Counted from the stretch's first letter, positions 9,695-18,404 are shown. The stretch is 64,000 nucleotides of DNA from JAWSUT01 sp033549345 (GCA_033549345.1 JAWSUT010000002.1:1-64000); one strand, 5' to 3'. The notes: a model not told the origin generated them from the sequence alone. Made by a program: numbers and translations.

Positions 9695-10956
9695 CATTCC
9701 TGCAAAAAAATATCCTCCACAAACTCATAGACAAGTACGAAAGCCGCCGTGATTACGCATCCAGGGAAAAAAGTGCGCGGCGGACCATGCTGTCCGTTGA
9801 CAAAAAACAGTTCCCGGATTATTTCCATATCAGCGACAGCAGCCCTCGTTTGGAACTAAACCGCGAGATGCAGGAGCTGGAAGACAAAGGGCTGGTGATG
9901 CTGGAGTGGCAAAAATTCAACCGCGGCCACACACTGCAGAGGATTATCCTAAACGATGACGCTCTTCCCGAAGCCTACCGCCTGCTTAACCGCCAAAGCC
10001 GTCGCGACGAATACGAGAGCCTAGCGGCATTGTTTGGCCGCTGGCAGGAAAAATCCCATGACGCGCTGGCCCCGTTTTTTACAGACATCTTACAAAAACT
10101 CCATGAACTCGCGCCGCTGCCGGCCCGTGTAAAACTGGAAACACAAGCAGACTACCATGATCTGTTCACCGGGTTGAATGCTTTCTTTGCCGAAAGGAAT
10201 CAGGAAGTTTTAAAGCGCCAGCTCAGTGTTTCCCTCTACAACAACTCCAAACGCTGGGACGAATTAGAAAAAAGCATCCTCTGGGTTGTCAGGAATTACT
10301 GTCTGCAGGAAGACGCAGATCTGGATGACACCGATCTCCTCTCGGAGCGCAATATCATCCCCAATCCCATTCATATTAATATGTCCGGCCCCCTGGTGTT
10401 TTCCACGCCTAGAGGCAGAGTAGACGTTTCCGCGTTTTACCCCGATATCGGCCTGTCTCCGGCAATGGTCCAGGAAATGAACATCGAGGCGTGCAGCGCA
10501 GAGGCCGTTGTGACCATCGAAAACCTCTCTTCCTTTTACCAGTATGTCTACGATGGGCCGCCCGGCCACCTGGCGATATATCTTGGCGGCTTCCATAACA
10601 GGCCCCGCCGCCTGATCCTGACAAAACTTTGGGAGTTCTTTCAGTCAGAAAGCTCGCCGCCGCCGTTTTATCACTGGGGCGACATGGATTTAGGGGGTTT
10701 CCGCATCTGGAACCATCTCTGTCAGAAAACAGGGATCCCGGTACAACCGCTCTTTATGGATGAAGAAACGTATCTCTCATACCTGTCACAGGGGCAAGCC
10801 ATGGAAGAGAGCTACGCCAAAAAACTTGCCGAGCTGCTTGATATCCCGGCATACGAGCCGTTCCATGTTTTAATCAGATTAATGTTGGAGAAAGGAAGAC
10901 GGGTAGAGCAGGAAGCGGTTACTACAATCTCTCCAATTTCAATCAGGCAAGTGTAA
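9685..10956 (+). CDS. jetD: Wadjet nuclease JetD (TOPRIM)
   Basis: 423 residues, overlapping jetC by 10 nt. The C-terminal domain (DUF2220/JetD_C) carries a TOPRIM active site: E279 in VVTIENLSSF, then D333 and D335 in GDMDLGGF. This is the same catalytic set used by topoisomerase VI and by JetD to cut plasmid DNA. The N-terminal part has a winged-helix look (HISDSSPRLELNREMQELED). With jetA, jetB and jetC intact, the system appears complete. The promoter of the next toxin-antitoxin pair begins 4 nt after the stop. Confidence 0.9.
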   Translation: MELTFLQKNILHKLIDKYESRRDYASREKSARRTMLSVDKKQFPDYFHISDSSPRLELNREMQELEDKGLVMLEWQKFNRGHTLQRIILNDDALPEAYRLLNRQSRRDEYESLAALFGRWQEKSHDALAPFFTDILQKLHELAPLPARVKLETQADYHDLFTGLNAFFAERNQEVLKRQLSVSLYNNSKRWDELEKSILWVVRNYCLQEDADLDDTDLLSERNIIPNPIHINMSGPLVFSTPRGRVDVSAFYPDIGLSPAMVQEMNIEACSAEAVVTIENLSSFYQYVYDGPPGHLAIYLGGFHNRPRRLILTKLWEFFQSESSPPPFYHWGDMDLGGFRIWNHLCQKTGIPVQPLFMDEETYLSYLSQGQAMEESYAKKLAELLDIPAYEPFHVLIRLMLEKGRRVEQEAVTTISPISIRQV

Positions 10957-10960
10957 TATC

Positions 10961-10989
10961 TTGACAGAAAAACATATTTGTAATACACT
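10961..10989 (+). promoter_or_regulatory. Sigma-A promoter of the RHH/PIN pair
   Basis: TTGACA (10961-10966), 17-nt spacer, TACACT (10984-10989). It lies directly after jetD and 22 nt before the antitoxin start, so the toxin-antitoxin pair can be expressed independently of Wadjet. Confidence 0.65.
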
Positions 10990-11010
10990 GTAAGACAAGG
11001 AGGGATTGTT

Positions 11011-11253
11011 TTGCTTACTGTCAGACTATCGGAAGAGATGGAAAAACAATTAAATGAACTGGCGCGTAAATTAAAATTGAATAAATCTGAAGTGGTTAAA
11101 GAGGCCATCAGCTTGTATATTAAGCAAAACAGCCAGAGCCCCTATGAGACAGGGAAAGATCTGTTTGGTTGTGACAATAGTGAGATTACCGACGGGTCTA
11201 CAAAATATAAAGATAATGTTCGGAGAAAGATCCATGAAAAGCATTCTCATTGA
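11011..11253 (+). CDS. Ribbon-helix-helix antitoxin
   Basis: 80 residues from TTG 11011 after AAGGAGGG. The N-terminus (MLTVRLSEEMEKQLNELARK then NKSEVVKEAISLYI) is a CopG/RHH DNA-binding fold: one beta strand and two helices. The C-terminal part would cover the toxin. Its end overlaps the PIN toxin gene by 20 nt, the usual antitoxin-first arrangement. It is expected to repress its own promoter just upstream. Confidence 0.85.
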   Translation: MLTVRLSEEMEKQLNELARKLKLNKSEVVKEAISLYIKQNSQSPYETGKDLFGCDNSEITDGSTKYKDNVRRKIHEKHSH

Positions 11254-11695
11254 TGCCGGTCCAATTATTGCTCTGTTTCGGAAAAATGATAAATATCACA
11301 AAAGGGCAGTGGACTTTGTACGGGATTACGAGGGCAGACTTTTAACCAGTTGGCCGGTGATTACTGAGGTAATGCATGAATTAAATAAACCGGATGTTCA
11401 GGAAAAGTTCCTTACATGGATAGAACGTGGTGGCCTTGAGATCATTGACATGGGACAAGAGGTAGTCTCCGATCTGATAAAGCTTATTCATCAGTATGCG
11501 GATGTACCTATGGATCTTGCCGATGCGACGCTCATGCTCTATGCAGAAAAATCAGGAATTAATGAAATAGCAACCATCGATTCTGATTTTTACATCTATC
11601 GAACTCCTAAAAATGACTGCTCTATACATGGAATGCGGAAAAAAATTATAGAAGGCTTAAATACACCTCTGGATGAGTGTGTCGAAGATGAGTAG
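11234..11695 (+). CDS. PIN-domain ribonuclease toxin
   Basis: 153 residues from ATG 11234 inside the antitoxin gene; an earlier in-frame start at 11144 would add an unlikely tail. The N-terminus MKSILIDAGPIIALF has the first PIN Asp (D7), followed by an acidic residue in TEVMHEL and the C-terminal Asp cluster in MDLADATLMLYAEK and TIDSDFYIY. PIN toxins are Mg-dependent RNases that block translation. The acidic residues seem intact. It differs from the VapC-like copy at 33107 and pairs with an RHH protein rather than an AbrB one. Confidence 0.86.
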   Translation: MKSILIDAGPIIALFRKNDKYHKRAVDFVRDYEGRLLTSWPVITEVMHELNKPDVQEKFLTWIERGGLEIIDMGQEVVSDLIKLIHQYADVPMDLADATLMLYAEKSGINEIATIDSDFYIYRTPKNDCSIHGMRKKIIEGLNTPLDECVEDE

Positions 11696-11697
11696 CG

Positions 11698-11835
11698 AAC
11701 CTACATAAAGGGGTGTAAATTAAGAAGGACGCCTGTATGCAAAATGTCAGCAGGCTGCACCAAAGACACCCTATGTAGGAGTGGAGTATACGAACTGTAA
11801 TTCACACGGAGCGCATGTGCTGCAAAATAAAGTGA
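11698..11835 (+). pseudogene. Remnant of a LUD-family gene
   Basis: The DNA from about 11698 to 11830 aligns with the 3' third of the intact LUD gene at 29394-30002 (compare 29790-29925). The shared text includes GCCTGTAYGCARAATG, AGGCTGCA, GACACCCTRTG and CGGAGCGSATGTGC. In frame it reads KDACMQNVSRLHQRHPM then stop, where the intact copy reads DACTQNARRLQRKTP. The rest of the gene is missing. It is a decayed second copy and not translated. Confidence 0.75.
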
Positions 11836-11892
11836 TTAGCTTTGCACACATGAGTAGGTGCTATTTTATGCATCATGGGTAGAGCTGAATTA

Positions 11893-11919
11893 ACCAACTC
11901 AAGTGGTTGGTCTTTTTTT
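11893..11919 (+). terminator. Intrinsic terminator
   Basis: ACCAAC, 7-nt loop, GTTGGT followed by CTTTTTTT. It probably ends transcription from the RHH/PIN pair through the LUD remnant. Confidence 0.7.
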
Positions 11920-12024
11920 GTGCCTGGCAATATAAATATTACATTGAAGGGAAGTCGATTGGCATGGCTGTTTTAGTGGTGCCAGTAAGAGGGGTGCCCA
12001 GGTGCATAAAGTTAGGTGGTTGCG

Positions 12025-13422
12025 ATGACCGAACGTGAATTTAATATTGATAACGATATTTTTAAGCTTATTGTTGATCAGTTAGACGGCGTTGTTATCA
12101 CAGACAAAGTGGGCCGTTATGTTTACGTGAATGACAGTTGGAAGAAATACATGGGTTTGAGCCTGGAAGAAGTTCGCGGTAAGTATGTTAAGGATGTAAT
12201 GCCCTTTACGAAAATTGAAGAGGCTTTAAGAGCGGGAAAAAAAGTATTTGGAAATCCCACTCCCGTCAAACGTGAAAAAAACGTGAAAGCATTCAGCAAC
12301 TATATTCCCATTTATCATAACGGCGAAATAGTAGCGGGCTTTATTCATGTCATCTTTAACAATATGCAAACGGCTATACACTTTTCCGATATTGTCAATA
12401 AAATGGCAAACGAACTGGACCATTATAAGCAGGAATTAAAAAAAATGAGGGGCGCTAAATATTCGCTTGATAATATTATCGGAGAAAGCACTTGTATACA
12501 GTACATGAAAAAGCAGATTCAGGATGCGGCCCGTTCTGTTTCCACGGTACTTATCGAGGGAGAGACCGGCAGCGGCAAAGAACTGATTGCCCATGCGATA
12601 CACGATTTAAGCAGCAGATCTCTTAACCCGTTAGTTAAAATTAATTGTGCGGCCATTCCGCAGGAACTGCTGGAGTCAGAATTTTTCGGGTATGAAGAAG
12701 GAGCATTTACAGGGGCCAGAAAAGGTGGAAATAAAGGTAAATTGGAGTTTGCCCAGGGCGGAAGCTTTTTTCTGGACGAAATTAATCAGCTGTCCTTGCC
12801 TTTGCAGCCCAAACTGCTGCGGGTGCTGCAGGAACGGGAGATTGAACGGGTTGGAGGCACAACGAGTATTCCTCTTGATGTAAGGTTTATCGTGGCCACC
12901 AATACGTCTTTGGAAAAACTGATTAAAGAAAATAAGTTTAGAAGCGATTTATTTTATCGCTTAAATGTTATCAATATAAAAATCCCACCCCTCAGAAACA
13001 GAAAGGAAGACATTCCGTTAATCGTAGAAAACCTGGTCAGCAAGTTGAACTTTCAGTTGGGTATGAGCGTGGAAGGCGTTACGCCCGAGGTCAATGAAAA
13101 GCTGCAGCATTACAACTGGCCGGGGAACATAAGAGAGCTACAGAACGTGGTGGAAAGAGCTATTAATAGCGGACGAAGCGGTGTCCTTGGGTGGAACCAT
13201 TTCAGGGAATACTTCGATAATAAAGGAACCAGCAGCAGCCAAAAGGGCAGCGGGATAAACAATTTTGCCATAAAAGAAGTGAAGAGAAATTTTGAAAAAG
13301 AAATTATTGCGGAAGCTTTGCGCAAGAGCAACTATAACAAAACGCGAGCTGCCAAAGTCTTGGGGATTTCCAGAGTATTGCTTTACAGAAAGATTAGAGA
13401 ATACGAAATAGAGATGTGTTAA
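12025..13422 (+). CDS. PAS and sigma-54 dependent transcriptional activator
   Basis: 465 residues from ATG 12025 (AGGTGG 5 nt upstream; GTG 12016 is a less likely alternative). Domains in order: a PAS sensor (about 10-120, VVITDKVGRYVYVNDSWKKY), an AAA+ sigma-54 interaction domain (about 150-375) and a Fis-type HTH (about 435-460). The Walker A GETGSGKE is at 179-186 and the GAFTGA loop that contacts sigma-54 is at 226-231, both intact. The Walker B is FFLDEIN. It lies just upstream of a -24/-12 promoter and should activate the operon at 13652-18205. The PAS ligand is unknown but may be the operon's substrate. Confidence 0.93.
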   Translation: MTEREFNIDNDIFKLIVDQLDGVVITDKVGRYVYVNDSWKKYMGLSLEEVRGKYVKDVMPFTKIEEALRAGKKVFGNPTPVKREKNVKAFSNYIPIYHNGEIVAGFIHVIFNNMQTAIHFSDIVNKMANELDHYKQELKKMRGAKYSLDNIIGESTCIQYMKKQIQDAARSVSTVLIEGETGSGKELIAHAIHDLSSRSLNPLVKINCAAIPQELLESEFFGYEEGAFTGARKGGNKGKLEFAQGGSFFLDEINQLSLPLQPKLLRVLQEREIERVGGTTSIPLDVRFIVATNTSLEKLIKENKFRSDLFYRLNVINIKIPPLRNRKEDIPLIVENLVSKLNFQLGMSVEGVTPEVNEKLQHYNWPGNIRELQNVVERAINSGRSGVLGWNHFREYFDNKGTSSSQKGSGINNFAIKEVKRNFEKEIIAEALRKSNYNKTRAAKVLGISRVLLYRKIREYEIEMC

Positions 13423-13426
13423 CTTA

Positions 13427-13523
13427 TGTTTACGTTAACCGTTGTTTACAAGTAGTTGAAAATGTGTTGAAATCTCAATCATTTTGTGGTTGCAGAAAAA
13501 CATTTTTGTATACAAATGTTTAC
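13427..13523 (+). promoter_or_regulatory. Candidate upstream activator sites
   Basis: Three copies of TGTTTAC lie at 13427-13433, 13443-13449 and 13517-13523. The last overlaps the flank of a perfect palindrome TTTGTATACAAA (13505-13516). They lie about 75-170 bp upstream of the -24/-12 promoter, the usual place for enhancer sites of a Fis-type activator. Assignment to the 12025 regulator is inference. Confidence 0.5.
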
Positions 13524-13595
13524 ACTGCCGTGAAAATGATAGAAGCGTGGCTGCTAAAAAGTGCGATATATCAGCGCTTTTTATTTTTTTTTCAA

Positions 13596-13612
13596 TTGGT
13601 ATGGAAATTGCT
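13596..13612 (+). promoter_or_regulatory. Sigma-54 (-24/-12) promoter
   Basis: TTGGTATGGAAATTGCT matches the consensus TTGGCACGNNNNTTGCT at nearly every fixed base, with GG (13598-13599) and GC (13610-13611) exactly 12 nt apart. Transcription should start near 13623, about 30 nt upstream of the first gene. It sits between the sigma-54 activator and the operon. Confidence 0.85.
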
Positions 13613-13651
13613 CTCTTATTCCATAAAACAGGGTTGAGAGGGGGACTACAG

Positions 13652-14461
13652 GTGAAATGGATCATTCATCCACTGGTTTTGGGGTGGATTGAGGTACCCA
13701 AAAACTTGTTGACAGCAGGCCTGGACGCCGGTTTGCAGATACGGATACCTTATCTTGGTTTCTTTCTGACGAATGGTAAAGCCCGTATCATGGTTGACAA
13801 TGGCATAAACAGCAGGTATATCGTTGACGGGAGAGCCTGGGCGGGAATGCCTACTGAGGGAGGAGAGGACTGCATAACGAGTGAGTTTAACAGACTAAAA
13901 ATCGATCCGGCAGAAATAAGCACGGTTATTTACACTCATTTGCACAACGATCATGCGGGAAACGCCCACCTGTTTCCCAATGCGACCCATGTATTTCAGC
14001 ATGAAGAGTGGCGGGAGTTGGTAGACCCGCTTCCATCGATGAAAATCCGGGGGGATTATGACCAGTCTGTGATTGAGGTTTTTAAGAATCTTACCTGTCA
14101 ACGGGTTGTGGGAGATGTGGAGTATGAGGATGGGATACATTTACTCTTAACTCCTGGTCATACTGCCGGCAGTCAGTGCATTGCGGTGGAAACGGAAGCA
14201 GGAAAATATCTGCTCGCCGGAGATACAATTCATATCCGGCATATTGCCTATGGTTATCTCAGGGAAATGGAAATGATGGACGGTGCAAGAATTTCAGTCA
14301 CTCCTGCACCTAAGGAATGGGATGAGATTGCGCATTCAAGCCTGGTATATGATCATTATGCCTGGTATAAATCAATTTTCAGAATTCGAAGCATCTTTAA
14401 GGATCCGCACTATGTCCTCACCGGCCACGGACCGTATCTGGTAAATAAAGTCTTTGGATAG
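13652..14461 (+). CDS. MBL-fold hydrolase, lactonase-like
   Basis: 269 residues from GTG 13652, 8 nt after GAGGGGGA. The metal signature is THLHNDHAG, with H96, H98, D100 and H101. TPGHTAG, AGDT and TGHGPY supply the remaining ligands of a di-zinc metallo-beta-lactamase fold. The overall pattern (long N-terminal strand, HxHxDH about 95 residues in) is that of AHL-lactonase-like and related hydrolases. As first gene of a sigma-54 controlled catabolic operon it most likely opens a lactone or other ester-type ring of the imported substrate; the substrate is not known. Confidence 0.85.
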   Translation: MKWIIHPLVLGWIEVPKNLLTAGLDAGLQIRIPYLGFFLTNGKARIMVDNGINSRYIVDGRAWAGMPTEGGEDCITSEFNRLKIDPAEISTVIYTHLHNDHAGNAHLFPNATHVFQHEEWRELVDPLPSMKIRGDYDQSVIEVFKNLTCQRVVGDVEYEDGIHLLLTPGHTAGSQCIAVETEAGKYLLAGDTIHIRHIAYGYLREMEMMDGARISVTPAPKEWDEIAHSSLVYDHYAWYKSIFRIRSIFKDPHYVLTGHGPYLVNKVFG

Positions 14462-14476
14462 AGGGGAGAGATCATC

Positions 14477-15241
14477 ATGTCGCAAGTAAGGATTGTTGAT
14501 TTGGCCGTACCAACAGATCCGGATGCTTGTGAGCCGGAAAAAGCCGAATTCAAAAGAATTTACCACAGGGAAGGAGCAAAACAGGCCGCAGGCTTTTTTA
14601 ACCTGGATGTGGATGACTTCCCCGACGGACTCTTATGGGCCAATGGAGCAGTGGTACTTGGAGAACATACAGGCACTCATCTGGATGCACCAATCCATTA
14701 TGCACCGACTGCAGAAGGAAGGCCTGCCAGAGCCATAGATGAGATTCCCCTTGAGTGGTGCTATGGTGACGGTGTTGTCCTGGACTTTCATGAAAAAGAA
14801 GCGGGTTATGCAATTACGGAAGACGATATAAAAGATGAATTAAAACGGATTCAATATGTTCTTAACCCGGGGAATATCGTGCTGATTCGGACCGATGCGG
14901 ATAAATTCCTCTACGATCCGAGATACTTTTCAATTCATCCCGGTATGTCTGCAGAAGCCACAAGGCATTTATGCAAACAGGGAATCAGAGTCATGGGTAT
15001 TGATGCCTGGGGATGGGATGTCCCATTTGCCAAAGCAGTTGAAAAATATAAAGAAACAAAGGATAAGTCGGTATTATGGGAAGGACACCTGGTCGGCAAA
15101 GAATATGAATATTGTCATATTGAAAAGTTGGCAAACTTGCGGCAATTGCCACCGTATGGGTTCAAGGTAGCCGCATTCCCTGTCAAGCTAAAAGGCGGAA
15201 CGGCCGGCTGGTGCAGACCGGTTGCAATCATTGAAGAATAA
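14477..15241 (+). CDS. Cyclase-family metal hydrolase
   Basis: 254 residues. The signature H64-T-G-T-H68-L-D70-A-P marks the cyclase family (PF04199), which includes kynurenine formamidase and isatin hydrolase. These use Zn or Mn bound by the HxxxHxD motif to hydrolyse amides or cyclic amides. It sits 15 nt after the MBL gene with GAGGGGAGAG before ATG 14477. Being second in a degradation operon, it probably performs another hydrolysis of the same substrate. Sequence alone does not separate formamidase from lactamase or lactonase activity. Confidence 0.86.
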   Translation: MSQVRIVDLAVPTDPDACEPEKAEFKRIYHREGAKQAAGFFNLDVDDFPDGLLWANGAVVLGEHTGTHLDAPIHYAPTAEGRPARAIDEIPLEWCYGDGVVLDFHEKEAGYAITEDDIKDELKRIQYVLNPGNIVLIRTDADKFLYDPRYFSIHPGMSAEATRHLCKQGIRVMGIDAWGWDVPFAKAVEKYKETKDKSVLWEGHLVGKEYEYCHIEKLANLRQLPPYGFKVAAFPVKLKGGTAGWCRPVAIIEE

Positions 15242-15258
15242 GCAAGGAGGAAAAGCAG

Positions 15259-16077
15259 ATGGAAAAACTCATTATCTCTGCTGCCTTAACGGGTGCCTGG
15301 CCGACCAAGAAGAATAATCCCAATATACCTACCACACCGAAAGAAATAGCCGAAGATGCTTATCGCTGCTACAATGCAGGCGTTTCTATCGTGCACCTGC
15401 ACATGAGAGATGAAAACGAAGCGGGAACGATGGATAAGGATCTGTTTGCAGAAACCGTATCCAGGATTAGGGAAAAATGCGATGTGGTTATAAATTTAAC
15501 CACTTCCGGAGAATTGGGCGCCTCGGATCAGAGAAGGTACGAACACCTCATTGAAATAAAGCCTGAACTGGCGTCGTATGACTGCGGTTCGATGAACTGG
15601 ATGCATGCTGCTGTTTTTCTAAACAGCCCGGCGTTTCTTGAAAAACTTGGCCGGGTAATGATCGAGAACAATGTTAAGCCTGAAATTGAGTGTTTTGACG
15701 CAGGGATGGTCTATAACGCGATGTATTACATCCAAAAAGGCATAATCCTAGAGCCGCCGCATTTTCAGATTTGCCTTGGTGCACCGGGAGGCATGACGGC
15801 AGAAATTGAAAACCTGCTGTTCATGCAAAAGCTGCTCCCGGCTAATGCCACATGGTCAGCTTTTGGAATTGGTGCCCAGCAAATGCCGATTTTATATACA
15901 ACCATTGCTTTGGGCGGGCATGTCAGAGTTGGTATGGAGGACAATATCTATTATGCAAAAGGCGTACTGGCAGATTCAAATGCCCAGTTTGTTGAAAGGG
16001 CAGTAAGAGCGGGCAGGGAATTCGGAAGAGAAATTGCCACACCTGCTGATACAAGAAAGATGCTAAGTTTACTGTAG
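15259..16077 (+). CDS. Beta-keto acid cleavage enzyme (BKACE, DUF849)
   Basis: 272 residues. The N-terminus (IISAALTGAWPTKKNNPNIP), the zinc ligands H46 and H48 in VHLHMRD, and the later ECFDAGM and LGAPGGM segments are those of BKACE/DUF849 enzymes. The family condenses a beta-keto acid with acetyl-CoA and releases acetoacetate plus a new acyl-CoA. It follows the cyclase gene by 17 nt with AGGAGG at 15244-15249. In this operon it would feed the hydrolysed product into CoA metabolism. Substrate specificity across the family varies widely and cannot be read here. Confidence 0.9.
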   Translation: MEKLIISAALTGAWPTKKNNPNIPTTPKEIAEDAYRCYNAGVSIVHLHMRDENEAGTMDKDLFAETVSRIREKCDVVINLTTSGELGASDQRRYEHLIEIKPELASYDCGSMNWMHAAVFLNSPAFLEKLGRVMIENNVKPEIECFDAGMVYNAMYYIQKGIILEPPHFQICLGAPGGMTAEIENLLFMQKLLPANATWSAFGIGAQQMPILYTTIALGGHVRVGMEDNIYYAKGVLADSNAQFVERAVRAGREFGREIATPADTRKMLSLL

Positions 16078-16168
16078 TTTACAAAATAGCCGTCCGTTAA
16101 AAGGAGGTGTTATCGATAGGGTAATACGTCGGAGCACAGGCAAGAAACCATATCAGGGAGGGAAACCT

Positions 16169-18205
16169 ATGTCTATTGGCGGCGTATTTTTAGTGATTAG
16201 CGTTACCTTTGGAGCCCTTTTGATTGCAGCAGGATTAATAACCAGGAAATGGGTCAATGACTCGTCGGATTTTATTCTGGCAGGCAGGGAAATCAGCTTA
16301 GCACTGAACATTTTTGGTGTGGCCGCAATTGGGTTTGCCGGTACAAGTATTGCGCTAAGCCCGGGTTTTGCAATACTGTACGGCTTCTGGGGATCGTTTA
16401 TCTCACTCGGCATTATATTCTCCATCGGCGGACTCAGTCTGTATGGTCTCTTTTTTACAACGTTTGTGCGGAGATGCGGTGCCCAAACGTTGCCCGAATG
16501 GCTTGAGTTACGGTATAGCAGCAAGGTCAGGCTGATTATTACCATCGGTACAATACTTGGGTTGACGGGCATTATGGCTAATAACGTCGTTTCGATGTCG
16601 GGAGTTATCACCGGGTTTACCGGATGGCCGCTTTATGCCACCATTTCCGTGATCTTCTTTCTGTTTTTGCTTTTCTCTTATCTTGGCGGTTTTTGGGCCA
16701 TTACCTTTACCGATTTCCTCCAGCTTATTGTAGGCTTAATCGCTGTTCCGCTAATCATCTTCTCCTTTTTCTCCAGCTATGGCGACTTTGCCTGGCTGCA
16801 GGCCAACTGGGCCAGTGAAGCCGGTTTTCTGACGTCCGGACTGACAGGCATGTCCATGCCGGTCTTTAGCTTGAAATACCCAAGCTTTCTGACGTTTGCA
16901 TTCCTGTTCGCAGCGTTTTTGGTCTGGGGGAACAACTACTACTGGTTACGTGCCGCTTCGTGCAGAAGTGAGAGAACAGCCAAGCTATCCTTCTTCTGGG
17001 CAGGGGTATTGCTCTGTGTTGTTTTCTATGTGCCCTTGACGCTGGTTGGTTCATTTGTAGGAGCTGCTTACCCGGATTTATTCGCTCCCATTGGTACCGT
17101 ACCCGCCGTAGCGGCCTACGGTGTGTTCCTGAGAGAACTGCCGGTATTTATTGCGGCTTTTCTGCTTTTGACATCACTGGCTGCGGGCGTTTCCACATCA
17201 ACCACAGCTCACATCGGAGCCAGTTCCGTGGCTGTACGTGATATTTACCAGAAGTATATTAACCCCAGTGCCAAACCTCAGCAGCTTATATTGCCATCCA
17301 GAGTTATTCTGCTTGCTTTGGGTGTGCTGGTCTGGTTCCTGAGCTTTTACCCGGGTGGGCCGGTATATTTGTTTGCTTTTTCCACTTCATGGTTAGGGCC
17401 CCCGTCATTACTTGTATTCCTGGGAATTGTCTGGAGAAGGTTTAACGCAGTGGCAGCTCTTTGGTCTGCAGCGATAAGTATGGCTACCATGTTTGTTCTT
17501 ACACTGTTAGAGTTAACTAAGATCTTTGCCATCTCTCAGTATTCACATGTCGGTATCGTCGGTTTTATTGCAGCTATTATTCCGGCTGTCATAATTACCT
17601 ATGCCACAAAGCCAAAATATTACGGCAGCCCGGATTGGGTCAGAGAACCAAATGAGAACAACAGGGAAGATGTCAAGTTAGACCAGAATGGTTTAGAAGT
17701 GTTGATGCTGATTCGGATGGGATATGCAAATATGTCCGAACTATGCGATATACTGGGTCAGGATGCAGGTGTCTTAAATAAGCATGTGGAAAAGTTGGAT
17801 CTTGGTGGGTATATTGTGAGGCAGTCGCTTACCGGTTCGGGATTTTACGCCTTTACCATCAGCACTAAAGGCATTGATGCCCTGCCCGAATTTAGCGAGG
17901 AAGAAACTGTTTTGCTGCAGGATAACCTGTCCTTAGACAGCGTGCGGGTGTTACGTATTGCTGCCCAGGATACGGGGATATTACCGCAATTGATAAGCAG
18001 CGGAGAATATACATCTCTCGAGATCTCGGCAACGTTGTCCAAACTAATCCGTAACGGCTACCTGTTGGAAGGTGGTTTCTGGAAACGGACCATTTCCCTG
18101 ACGGAAACAGGGAAGGCCGTTTTGGATAAGCATAAAGGCATTAAAACAAAAGAAGTGAGCTACACACCATCTGCAGCACACATCGGTAAAAACATTGCCG
18201 GCTAG
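16169..18205 (+). CDS. Sodium:solute symporter with tandem winged-helix tail
   Basis: 678 residues. Residues 1-480 are an SSS-family transporter with about 13 membrane segments and the typical ADFILAGR-like start (DSSDFILAGREISLALN). After a short linker, residues about 505-665 are soluble and look like two winged-helix domains in tandem: ANMSELCDILGQDAGVLNKH to FTISTKGIDAL, then an interrupted second copy ending ISLTETGKAVLDKH. SSS proteins normally end after the last helix; extensions in this family usually carry kinase modules. It is last in the sigma-54 operon and should import the substrate degraded by the upstream enzymes. A role of the tail in signalling or gene control is inference. 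Confidence 0.88.
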   Translation: MSIGGVFLVISVTFGALLIAAGLITRKWVNDSSDFILAGREISLALNIFGVAAIGFAGTSIALSPGFAILYGFWGSFISLGIIFSIGGLSLYGLFFTTFVRRCGAQTLPEWLELRYSSKVRLIITIGTILGLTGIMANNVVSMSGVITGFTGWPLYATISVIFFLFLLFSYLGGFWAITFTDFLQLIVGLIAVPLIIFSFFSSYGDFAWLQANWASEAGFLTSGLTGMSMPVFSLKYPSFLTFAFLFAAFLVWGNNYYWLRAASCRSERTAKLSFFWAGVLLCVVFYVPLTLVGSFVGAAYPDLFAPIGTVPAVAAYGVFLRELPVFIAAFLLLTSLAAGVSTSTTAHIGASSVAVRDIYQKYINPSAKPQQLILPSRVILLALGVLVWFLSFYPGGPVYLFAFSTSWLGPPSLLVFLGIVWRRFNAVAALWSAAISMATMFVLTLLELTKIFAISQYSHVGIVGFIAAIIPAVIITYATKPKYYGSPDWVREPNENNREDVKLDQNGLEVLMLIRMGYANMSELCDILGQDAGVLNKHVEKLDLGGYIVRQSLTGSGFYAFTISTKGIDALPEFSEEETVLLQDNLSLDSVRVLRIAAQDTGILPQLISSGEYTSLEISATLSKLIRNGYLLEGGFWKRTISLTETGKAVLDKHKGIKTKEVSYTPSAAHIGKNIAG

Positions 18206-18247
18206 GAAAAAAAGCGCATTGGTGAGTGTAAATCATAGGAACCGTGA

Positions 18248-18276
18248 GGCCCTGGTGAAAGCCGGGCCTTTTTTTT
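18248..18276 (+). terminator. Intrinsic terminator of the catabolic operon
   Basis: GGCCC(T)GG, loop, CCGGGCC and a run of eight T, 43 nt after the transporter stop. Confidence 0.85.
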
Positions 18277-18404
18277 AAATATTGTGAAACAAGAGAAGTT
18301 GTTTTTATCTGCGATTCGGAAGAAGAGTTAAAAAAAGTTTGCACCAAAAGCAGGTATGGAAACGTATACGTTGAAAATAATAGAATCAAATGATACTATT
18401 TCTC

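Noticed and set aside
11965..11990. Second sigma-54 promoter upstream of the activator (TTGGCATGGCTG)
   Set aside because: The GC element is missing at the required 12-nt distance.
16098..16168. Small gene between BKACE and the SSS transporter (strong AAAAGGAGG)
   Set aside because: The only possible start after the site, GTG, gives a 5-codon frame; nothing longer is supported. It may be a relic.
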